From the NCBI GenBank assembly GCA_017881765.1, contig JADGQN010000138.1, forward strand, positions 1-10,294: a stretch of DNA of 10,294 nt. Reading direction: 5' to 3'. The notes under the pieces were generated by a model. It was not told the DNA's origin. It saw only the letters and a list, made by a program, of their open reading frames with translations, and ran no database searches. Both the position numbers and the translations under genes were made by a program. Positions 5,763-10,294 of this stretch are shown piece by piece. The DNA comes from Syntrophobacterales bacterium. Its GTDB lineage: Bacteria > Desulfobacterota > Syntrophorhabdia > Syntrophorhabdales > WCHB1-27. Each line of letters begins with the position of its first letter. Within the stretch, counting starts at the first letter, position 1.

Positions 5763-7064
5763 ATGAAACCGATCGTAAGCATCGTTGGAAGGCCAAACGT
5801 AGGCAAGTCAACACTCTTCAACAGGATTCTCGGCTACCACAAGGCGATCACGGAAGACCATCCGGGTGTGACGCGGGACAGAAATTACGGGGAATTCGAG
5901 TATGCAGGAAAAGGCTTCATTCTCGTCGATACCGGGGGGTTTGAACCGGGGAAAAAAGAAGAAATCGTCGCTCTCGTGAAGGAGCACATCTACGCCGCCA
6001 TGGAAGAATCCTCGATAATCATTTTCCTGCTGGATGGCAAAGACGGCTTACTCCCGCAGGATCAGGAGATCGCTTCGATCCTGAGGCGCTACGAGAAACC
6101 CGTATTTTACGTAGTCAACAAGCTGGAGTCACCCAAACGCGAAGCCGCTATTTCAGAGTTCTACGAGCTGGGTGTGGATAAGCTATACCCGCTGAGCGCT
6201 GCGCACGGCACAGGCATGGGGGACCTGTTGGAAGATCTTGCCTCCCGGGTCGAGGCGGAGCCGGAGGAGAAAGTTGAGGAGGGGCTCAGGATCGCTCTAG
6301 TGGGCCGTCCAAACACGGGGAAGTCTTCCATTGCGAATAGACTACTTGGTTCTGAACGAATGATAGTGAGCGACCAGCCGGGCACTACGCGAGATGCTGT
6401 CGATTCCGTGCTTTCCTTTCGGGAGAAGAGATTCGTCATTATCGATACCGCGGGCATGCGGAGAAAGGGCCGTATCTCGATGCGGGTGGAAGAATACTCT
6501 GTTGCGAGTGCTATCCGAAGTATTGAACGGGCAGACGTCGTCAACCTCGTCATCGACGCGCAGGAAGGTATCGCTCATCAGGACGCGGGCATAGCCCACC
6601 TCGTCACGGAAAGAGGAAAGGGCATAGCCCTCGTTATCAACAAGTGGGATTTGATTCAAGGCAAGACGCATGAAGCAGAGTATCTTGAAATAGTCCGGGA
6701 AAAACTTCCTCATGTCGATTTTGCTCCCGTGATCTTTGTTTCCGCGTTGACGGGCAAGAACGTGATGAAGATACTCGATGCGGATCTTCAGGTTGCGAAA
6801 GAGCTTACGCGAAAGATCGCCACGGCCAAGCTGAACAAGACCTTCGAGTCCTATTTTCAGCGATTGAGCCTCCCCCACGCCGGGAGGAAGCAGCTCAAGA
6901 TTTTCTATGTGAATCAGGCACCGACTTCCCCGCCAACCTTTATCCTGTTCGCGAATTTCCCGGACTCCATACCGGAGCACTACAAACGCTACCTCGAGAA
7001 CGCCCTTAGAAACACGTTCGGCTTCAAGGGTGCACCAATCCGGCTCTTCTTCAGAAAGCGTTAA
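5763..7064 (+). CDS. der: Ribosome biogenesis GTPase Der (EngA)
   Basis: Der is a double-GTPase essential for 50S subunit maturation. The 433-aa product has GTPase domain 1 (P-loop G9-R-P-N-V-G-K-S-T17, D-T-G-G switch), GTPase domain 2 (G181-R-P-N-T-G-K-S-S189, D-T-A-G-M-R-R-K, N-K-W-D) and the C-terminal KH-like domain ending G-A-P-I-R-L-F-F-R-K-R. The ATG at 5763 has GGAG 5 nt upstream and gives the canonical N-terminus. An in-frame ATG at 5730 would add 11 residues encoded by the interspersed repeat and lacks family support. Odd point: the guanine-specificity motif of domain 1 reads N119-K-L-E122 instead of NKxD, while domain 2 keeps NKWD. The gene follows the Nudix-MFS pair on the same strand and may be cotranscribed. 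Confidence 0.97.
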   Translation: MKPIVSIVGRPNVGKSTLFNRILGYHKAITEDHPGVTRDRNYGEFEYAGKGFILVDTGGFEPGKKEEIVALVKEHIYAAMEESSIIIFLLDGKDGLLPQDQEIASILRRYEKPVFYVVNKLESPKREAAISEFYELGVDKLYPLSAAHGTGMGDLLEDLASRVEAEPEEKVEEGLRIALVGRPNTGKSSIANRLLGSERMIVSDQPGTTRDAVDSVLSFREKRFVIIDTAGMRRKGRISMRVEEYSVASAIRSIERADVVNLVIDAQEGIAHQDAGIAHLVTERGKGIALVINKWDLIQGKTHEAEYLEIVREKLPHVDFAPVIFVSALTGKNVMKILDADLQVAKELTRKIATAKLNKTFESYFQRLSLPHAGRKQLKIFYVNQAPTSPPTFILFANFPDSIPEHYKRYLENALRNTFGFKGAPIRLFFRKR

Positions 7065-7090
7065 AGGATGGGCATGGAGCATTAATAGCG

Positions 7091-7699
7091 ATGCACACTT
7101 CTGTGGCGACACTCATCGGTGACACTGCATGGATCACGATTCTGCCGACCGTTCTTTTTCTATGGAGAAAAAAAAGCACCGAAAATAGTGGGCCAACGAA
7201 GAAGCGGCCCGCAGCCGGCGGGAACTGGCTTTACGTGGGCAGGGACGAAGACAGGACCCCTTTTTATCTTGACACAGAGAGCCTCTCCCGCGAGCCTGGC
7301 AATGCTGTGAAGGTCCGGATGTGGGTTAAATACAAGCCGCTCAAAAGGAGTGCTGCATTTCTGAACGCGGAGTCTTTTCTCAAGGCATCCGGGAGGAGCC
7401 ACGAGCCTTTTGATCACATTCGACAGAGGCTGGAAATAGATTTCACAAAAAATATGGCGCGTGATCTGGAGCTCGTATTCAGCGCACCGGACGGCCGAGC
7501 CATCGACTCAGTGGAGTACCGCACTCCTGAATTGAAGGAGATCACTTCCGGAAGCCTTTACGACCTGCTAATGAAAATAGCCGAAGGCGCCTGGAACCCC
7601 GATCGTTTCCCTGCAGATCCTGAGTTACGCGTGAAATTGCAGGAAAAACTGAAGGAGATAAATGAAGCGTTCGAAGCGTTCGAGACGGCCGGAGAGTGA
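7091..7699 (+). CDS. Membrane-anchored protein, possible surface-adhesin-E-like domain
   Basis: The 202-aa product has one N-terminal hydrophobic segment (about residues 12-25) followed by R-K-K, which suggests a signal anchor with the bulk outside the cytoplasm. From residue 46 it reads N-W-L-Y-V-G-R-D ... F-Y-L-D-T-E-S-L ... V-K-V-R-M-W-V-K. This pattern recalls the surface-adhesin protein E-type domain found in many small exported proteobacterial proteins; that assignment is inference. The C-terminal ~30 residues are a charged, probably helical stretch (K-L-Q-E-K-L-K-E-I-N-E-A-F). The ATG has GGAG 11 nt upstream, a loose spacing. The gene lies 26 bp after der and could share its transcript. 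Its stop codon overlaps the first hairpin of the structured region downstream. Function unknown. Confidence 0.7.
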   Translation: MHTSVATLIGDTAWITILPTVLFLWRKKSTENSGPTKKRPAAGGNWLYVGRDEDRTPFYLDTESLSREPGNAVKVRMWVKYKPLKRSAAFLNAESFLKASGRSHEPFDHIRQRLEIDFTKNMARDLELVFSAPDGRAIDSVEYRTPELKEITSGSLYDLLMKIAEGAWNPDRFPADPELRVKLQEKLKEINEAFEAFETAGE

Positions 7700-7890
7700 C
7701 CGGCGGCATGGCCGGTTTAAGGACCATCACGCCTGCGGCGTGATTCAAGGACCGCTTCCTTACAGGATGCCACGCTACCGCTTAAGGATCGGCCTGCGGC
7801 CTTGAGGTAGTTGTCTCATGCCTCAGGCGCAAGCGGTCCTTGAAGTCCGAAGGACCGATCCTCTCACGCTTTCCCGTGCCGAGACTCGGG
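7699..7890 (+). other. Hairpin-rich noncoding region with alternative pairings
   Basis: The gap before the first selenoprotein gene holds a chain of GC-rich inverted repeats. ACCGGC/GCCGGT lies at 7699-7716, ATCACGCC-TGC-GGCGTGAT (perfect) at 7726-7744, GGCC-TGC-GGCC at 7791-7801 and CGGTCCTT/AAGGACCG at 7834-7857. In addition, TTCAAGGACCGCTT (7744-7757) is the exact inverse of AAGCGGTCCTTGAA (7831-7844), a pairing that excludes the last hairpin. The motif AAGGA(C/T)C recurs five times. It could be a REP-type cluster, an attenuator or a structured RNA; no coding potential is evident. Confidence 0.5.
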
Positions 7891-7894
7891 AGGC

Positions 7895-7923
7895 TTGAAA
7901 AGGATACACATATGTGTTACATT
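7895..7923 (+). promoter_or_regulatory. Putative promoter of selenoprotein gene 1 with a palindrome in the spacer
   Basis: TTGAAA (7895-7900) and TACATT (7918-7923) are 17 bp apart. The spacer contains the perfect 12-bp palindrome ACACATATGTGT (7906-7917), abutting the -10 box, a placement typical of operators. A second inverted repeat, AAGAC/GTCTT (7933-7948), lies in the leader. No regulator gene is visible nearby. Confidence 0.5.
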
Positions 7924-7969
7924 CTACACTAGAAGACTGTACGGTCTTAACAAACTAGAGGGGGGAGTC

Positions 7970-8293
7970 ATGAAGACCTTGAGGCTCACAATTTGTCTTG
8001 TGATGGTCTGTACGCTCGTTCTGCTTGCGGGCCAGAGCGCCTTCGGTGCGATAAAGATAGTCAAGTTTAACGTACCCAGCTGCGAATGACCGGTTACTGA
8101 AACATGGGCACGGGATGCCATGTGGAGAACCAAAGGTGTGAAGGACGTGGATTCCAACTGGATGCTCCACGTGATGAAAGTGAAATACGATGACCAGGTA
8201 ACAAACTTCGACGCCCTGGTAAAGGAGCTGAGCAAAGCGGGCTTTGAGGTAGATGGCAAGCCCGAATACCTGGAGCCCGAGGATTCGGAGTAA
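7970..8293 (+). CDS. Exported heavy-metal-associated (MerP-like) selenoprotein, copy 1 (TGA at codon 40 read as Sec)
   Basis: Read with the in-frame TGA (8087-8089) as selenocysteine, this encodes 107 aa. Residues 1-26 form a Sec-type signal peptide with cleavage likely after A-F-G, so the product is periplasmic. The rest fits the HMA beta-alpha-beta-beta-alpha-beta fold: I-K-I-V-K-F-N-V-P, then C38-E-U40-P-V-T, a helix, K-G-V-K-D-V-D-S, a V-K-Y-D-D strand, helix D-A-L-V-K-E-L and G-F-E-V. MerP has C-x-x-C-P-I-T at this place, so Sec replaces the second Cys and the spacing is CxU. The start has GAGG 8 nt upstream. Conservation with copy 2 continues across the TGA (32 of 39 residues before, about 44 of 62 after). 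TGA is a plain stop elsewhere in the window. No mer genes are nearby, so the bound metal or redox partner is unknown. A disabled pseudogene is the alternative and is unlikely. Confidence 0.85.
8087..8089 (+). other. Recoded TGA (selenocysteine codon), copy 1
   Basis: TGC-GAA-TGA-CCG encodes C-E-U-P. The same codons in the same frame recur in the paralogue at 8757-8768. Confidence 0.85.
8102..8123 (+). promoter_or_regulatory. Candidate bacterial SECIS hairpin, copy 1
   Basis: Starting 12 nt after the TGA, ACATGG pairs with CCATGT. With a bulged G at 8108 the stem extends by C-G and A-T to leave a CGGGA loop (8111-8115). A short stem with a G-containing apical loop about 20 nt past UGA is what SelB recognises in bacterial selenoprotein mRNAs. 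The element is within the coding sequence, as expected in bacteria. Confidence 0.65.
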
Positions 8294-8304
8294 CACGCGG
8301 TTGT

Positions 8305-8325
8305 GGGGGGGATGAATCTCCCCCC
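8305..8325 (+). terminator. G-run/C-run hairpin after selenoprotein gene 1
   Basis: Six or seven G (8305-8311) can pair with six C (8320-8325) around a short loop, 11 nt past the stop codon of copy 1. No T-run follows, so it is a weak terminator candidate or a stabilising 3' hairpin. Confidence 0.35.
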
Positions 8326-8426
8326 TCCTTACCCTGCACCATTTCATTTCCGACCTGAACCTGTAACCTCAAAAACAAAGGCCCAAAGCAGGGCCATGGA
8401 CCTACTGGCGTTCCGGGGCCCTGAAT

Positions 8427-8553
8427 AATACCAATTCGTATTCAAGATGGAGACCGAGGCGGCAGCGAGGAGCCGACGCAGGCGTACTATAAGTACGTCG
8501 AGGAGAGCGACATAGCGACAACGAAGGTATACGCTTGAATACAAATTGGTATA
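8427..8553 (+). repeat. Interspersed 127-bp repeat with terminal inverted repeats (copy C)
   Basis: The left end AATACCAATTCGTATTCAAG and right end CTTGAATACAAATTGGTATA form an inverted repeat of about 20 bp with two mismatches. The interior aligns with the reverse complement of 38-169, and its centre (GGCGTACTATAAGTACGTCG) aligns with copy B at 5653-5736. The CGTAC-TATAA-GTACG stem (8483-8497) is conserved while its loop differs between copies. The element lies 20 bp upstream of the promoter of the second selenoprotein gene. Confidence 0.8.
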
Positions 8554-8572
8554 AGAGTTGTGGAAGAGATAG

Positions 8573-8601
8573 TTGAACGCGAGGCTTACGTGCATTATAT
8601 T
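8573..8601 (+). promoter_or_regulatory. Putative sigma70-type promoter of selenoprotein gene 2
   Basis: TTGAAC (8573-8578) and TATATT (8596-8601) are separated by 17 bp, a good match to the consensus, 45 nt upstream of the ATG. It differs from the promoter of copy 1 and lacks its palindrome, so the two genes may respond to different signals. Confidence 0.55.
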
Positions 8602-8645
8602 TTAAGCAACAGATGTTACGTCGCTGACGAGAGGAGACTGAATTC

Positions 8646-8954
8646 ATGAAGACCTTGAGGCTCACCATTCTTCTTATGATGGCCTGTACGCTCATGCTGC
8701 TTGCAAGCCAGAGCGCCTTCGGTGCGATAAAGATAGTCAAGTTCACCGTACCCGCTTGCGAATGACCGGTGACCGAAGGATGGGCACGGAGTGCCCTGTG
8801 GAGCGTCAAAGGCGTGAAGGACGTGGATTCCAACTGGATGATTCACTGGATGAAAGTAACGTACGATGACCAGGCAACAAACTACGACGCCCTCGTAAAG
8901 GCCCTTGCTAAAGAGGGCTTTTACATTGAAGGCGAGCCCGAGTATCTGCAATAA
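8646..8954 (+). CDS. Exported heavy-metal-associated (MerP-like) selenoprotein, copy 2 (TGA at codon 40 read as Sec)
   Basis: This is the paralogue of the gene at 7970-8293 and encodes 102 aa when TGA 8763-8765 is read as selenocysteine. The signal peptide (residues 1-26, ending S-A-F-G) is nearly identical to that of copy 1, followed by I-K-I-V-K-F-T-V-P-A-C38-E-U40-P-V-T-E. The MerP-like elements G-V-K-D-V-D-S, V-T-Y-D-D and E-G-F-Y-I-E-G follow. Differences from copy 1 include S-to-A before the Cys, K-to-T at the V-x-Y-D-D strand and loss of the acidic C-terminal tail (E-P-E-D-S-E). GAGGAG lies 9 nt upstream of the ATG. A conventional reading would end at the TGA, or report only the fragment starting near 8769. 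The gene ends 12 bp from the convergent flavoprotein gene. Metal binding or thiol/selenol redox is inferred from the fold only. Confidence 0.85.
8763..8765 (+). other. Recoded TGA (selenocysteine codon), copy 2
   Basis: The in-frame TGA sits at codon 40, exactly as in copy 1 (TGC-GAA-TGA-CCG), with the reading frame open for 62 further codons to TAA at 8952. Confidence 0.85.
8782..8796 (+). promoter_or_regulatory. Candidate bacterial SECIS hairpin, copy 2
   Basis: GGGCAC pairs with GTGCCC around GGA, or GGGCA with TGCCC around CGGAG. It aligns base for base with the copy 1 hairpin (same offset from the TGA), and the loop again begins CGG. The shared part is GGGCACGG followed by a TGCC-type 3' arm. 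Confidence 0.6.
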
Positions 8955-8966
8955 CTACGGGTGCGC

Positions 8967-10142
8967 TCAACCGCTATCCTGGCGGGAAAAAATGCGCGTG
9001 AAATCGGGTATCAACAGGCGCCTGGCGTAGGCCGGCACCTTTGATGCGAGTTCGCTATAGTTCTTTTTGCCGGCTATCACATCGGTGACAGCCTCGCAGA
9101 CGGCTTGCCCCTTGAGGCGAAAGAGATGATTACGGATGGCAGCGGGACCATACAGAAGTTTTCCCAAGTCCATGGCTGGCCTCAGTTCCTTTAATATTTT
9201 CTCTTCGATTGCTTTCAGATATGCTTCTTTTACGGCCGTTTCGGTGAAATCTCCCGCAACGAGCGCCCGCGCAGCCGCCTGACCACTCACCACAGCGAAC
9301 GATATGCTTTCTTCGCCGGTCACGGGGTCTGCCAGACCGGCTGCGTCCCCTGCCAGAAGAACCCGCCCTTTTACGAGATCATCACTTCTGGGCCTTGAAG
9401 AAACCAGCGCTCCATGCCGGACGACGCCGTTGTTCAGTGGAATGCCCAGCGACCATAGATGTTTTTCCAGCAATCCGGTGAGGCCCACACTGCCGCGCTT
9501 CATGGTGGCAGCGCCCACTGACAGGTGGGAGCCCTTTGGAAAAACCCATGCATAGCCTGACGGCACCGGACCAAAGTCAAACCGTGCGCTATTCGCAAAC
9601 TTTTCGAAAATCTCCTTATCGACAGGCACCTCCCACTCGATGGCAGGGACAAGCCTTCGCGTTTCGCGCCAACCCGCCTTTTTCGCGATTGAACTCGTTG
9701 AGCCGTCCGCCGCTATCACGAAAGAGGCCGAAAGAAAGCCTCTATTTGTTTCCACCGTAACAGAGCCGGCCCCGAGGGCGACGTCAAGTACGTTACATTC
9801 TTCCCACAGGTCTGCCCCGGCCTTCTGGGCGCCAACGGCGAGGAGGCGGTCCAGCTTGTCACGCATGGACATGAAGACTACCGGCTCGTGCCTCGTAACA
9901 GTGAAGTGCAGACCGGCATCGAGCATGTGTAACTCGACGGTGAAGCATTCCCGCTCAACGGTTTCTTTGACGTCCGGCGGTAGGACCCGCATCGCTCGCC
10001 CAACTATCCCAGCCCCACACGCTTTGTAGCGCGGCATTTTGGTACGCTCAAGCAGTGCGACGTGCACCCCTTGCTCGGCGAGTAGGCGCGCAGCGGAGGA
10101 ACCAGCGGGACCAGCACCCACGACGATGACATCGTACTTCAT
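8967..10142 (-). CDS. Geranylgeranyl reductase family FAD-dependent oxidoreductase
   Basis: This 391-aa flavoprotein belongs to the family that reduces isoprenoid double bonds (geranylgeranyl chains of lipids, quinones or tetrapyrroles). The actual substrate is unknown. Visible features are the Rossmann FAD motif V-G-A-G-P-A-G-S-S (8-16) with E32, the family's K-A-C-G-A-G-I segment (40-46), A-A-D-G-S-T-S-S-I (144-152) and the second FAD motif G-D-A-A-G-L-A-D-P-V-T-G-E-E (265-278). The ATG at 10142 gives the canonical M-K-Y-D-V-I-V-V-G start. It lacks a clear SD (GGAAAG is 13 nt upstream), and an in-frame TTG at 10184 would add 14 unlikely residues. It converges on selenoprotein gene 2 with 12 bp between stop codons. 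An IS element end lies about 55 bp upstream. Confidence 0.9.
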   Translation of the reverse strand: MKYDVIVVGAGPAGSSAARLLAEQGVHVALLERTKMPRYKACGAGIVGRAMRVLPPDVKETVERECFTVELHMLDAGLHFTVTRHEPVVFMSMRDKLDRLLAVGAQKAGADLWEECNVLDVALGAGSVTVETNRGFLSASFVIAADGSTSSIAKKAGWRETRRLVPAIEWEVPVDKEIFEKFANSARFDFGPVPSGYAWVFPKGSHLSVGAATMKRGSVGLTGLLEKHLWSLGIPLNNGVVRHGALVSSRPRSDDLVKGRVLLAGDAAGLADPVTGEESISFAVVSGQAAARALVAGDFTETAVKEAYLKAIEEKILKELRPAMDLGKLLYGPAAIRNHLFRLKGQAVCEAVTDVIAGKKNYSELASKVPAYARRLLIPDFTRIFSRQDSG

Positions 10143-10200
10143 AGGCGTATACTGCAACTTTCCATAAAGCACACACGCTGTCAATAGGTCTATTTAGAGC

Positions 10201-10293
10201 TTATCCATAAATAATATTCACCGCTTTGATCTTTCTCCAACAGATAATAGCACAGGCCAAGTGGACCAATGCCTCATAGCTCGCCGTTCGTTT
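10201..10293 (-). CDS. IS5-family-like transposase, C-terminal fragment (partial at window edge)
   Basis: Thirty codons followed by TAA are open on the minus strand. The peptide K-R-T-A-S-Y-E-A-L-V-H-L-A-C-A continues I-I-C-W-R-K-I and ends I-I-Y-G, as in the last helix of IS5-type transposases. The 5' part, including the DDE residues, lies outside the window. Confidence 0.65.
   Translation of the reverse strand, partial: KRTASYEALVHLACAIICWRKIKAVNIIYG
10211..10240 (-). promoter_or_regulatory. Possible outward promoter at the IS end, reading toward the flavoprotein gene
   Basis: On the minus strand TTGGAG (10240-10235) and TATTAT (10216-10211) are separated by 18 bp, inside the transposase 3' end and pointing to the gene starting at 10142. 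An IS-borne promoter could drive that gene; the match is only fair. Confidence 0.3.
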
Positions 10294-10294
10294 C

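Larger units (their letters stand above)
8294..8645 (+). other. 352-bp spacer between the two selenoprotein genes
   Basis: The spacer holds a G-run/C-run hairpin (8305-8325), a GGCCC/GGGCC hairpin (8380-8395) preceded by an A-run that would look like a terminator only on the minus strand, the 127-bp interspersed repeat and the promoter of the second gene. No coding sequence is apparent. It shows no clear similarity to the region upstream of copy 1, so the gene duplication stops at or near the start codon. Confidence 0.6.
10197..10294 (-). mobile_element. End of an IS5-family-like insertion sequence (runs off the window)
   Basis: The minus strand from the window edge reads the C-terminal 30 residues of a transposase (stop TAA at 10203-10201). 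They include S-Y-E-A-L-V-H-L-A-C-A-I-I-C-W-R-K, a pattern I associate with the C-terminus of IS5-family DDE transposases. The sequence GAGCTTATCCATAAAT starting at 10197 is the probable terminal inverted repeat, with TTA just outside as a possible target site. The other end is not visible, so completeness cannot be judged. Confidence 0.65.

Noticed and set aside
6342..7112. 256-aa minus-strand open frame
   Set aside because: It is antisense to der and is explained by der codon usage.
7895..8089. A 64-aa protein ending at the TGA, or a longer N-terminus starting at 7895
   Set aside because: The start at 7970 has the RBS and matches the paralogue; the region 7895-7923 looks like a promoter. 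Ending at TGA ignores the conserved downstream frame.
8371..8395. Intrinsic terminator on the minus strand (GGCCC/GGGCC followed by T-rich)
   Set aside because: No minus-strand gene ends nearby; the flavoprotein gene stops nearly 600 bp away. Left as a note only.
8769..8954. A free-standing 61-aa gene
   Set aside because: It is the part of selenoprotein copy 2 after the TGA; it has no RBS and no signal peptide of its own.
7970..8954. Both small genes as nonsense pseudogenes
   Set aside because: Both paralogues keep the TGA at the same codon and conserve protein sequence beyond it, which decay would not produce.
7970..8954. TGA reassigned as a sense codon genome-wide
   Set aside because: rlmN, the thioesterase at 1583, the gene at 7091 and the flavoprotein at 8967 all end naturally with TGA.
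10156..10184. Promoter TTGACA plus AAAGTT for the flavoprotein gene
   Set aside because: The -35 is perfect but no acceptable -10 is found at 16-18 bp.

Overview
The window (10,294 bases, moderately GC-rich) is a chromosomal segment of a Gram-negative anaerobe-like bacterium. Gene content (RlmN with a DIGGGCGQL C-terminus, FSR-type transporter, Der, geranylgeranyl-reductase-type flavoprotein), the abundance of small interspersed repeats and the apparent use of selenocysteine suggest a deltaproteobacterial / Desulfobacterota lineage, possibly Syntrophorhabdus-like. That placement is inference from general resemblance only.

Layout: (1) 1-270: the first codons of a minus-strand gene (MKVVAF...) with a strong RBS, then a 132-bp repeat with terminal inverted repeats. 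(2) 291-1478 (+): an unrecognised ~395-aa protein with a stretch faintly like a RelA/SpoT nucleotidyltransferase domain. (3) 1583-3725 (-): an operon rlmN > hotdog thioesterase > paralogous hotdog thioesterase, with low-complexity inverted repeats in and after it. (4) 3881-7064 (+): Nudix CoA pyrophosphatase-like gene, an FSR-family MFS transporter overlapping it by 8 nt, a second form of the interspersed repeat, and der (GTPase EngA). (5) 7091-7699 (+): a membrane-anchored protein with a possible surface-adhesin-E-like domain. (6) 7697-7890: a hairpin-rich noncoding stretch. (7) 7970-8293 and 8646-8954 (+): two paralogous small exported proteins, each interrupted by an in-frame TGA at codon 40 and separated by another copy of the 130-bp repeat. 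(8) 8967-10142 (-): a geranylgeranyl-reductase-family FAD protein. (9) 10197-10294 (-): the end of an IS5-family-like insertion sequence.

The most notable content is the pair at 7970-8954. Both encode a signal peptide followed by a heavy-metal-associated (MerP-like) fold. In both, the metal-binding motif reads V-P-[SA]-C-E-TGA-P-V-T, and the protein sequence stays conserved for more than 60 residues past the TGA. A hairpin lies about 15-20 nt downstream of each TGA. TGA is the ordinary stop of four other genes here, so site-specific selenocysteine insertion is the best explanation. The Sec sits where MerP has the second Cys of its CxxC motif (Cys-Pro-Ile-Thr versus Sec-Pro-Val-Thr). A standard gene caller would miss these genes or split each into two fragments.
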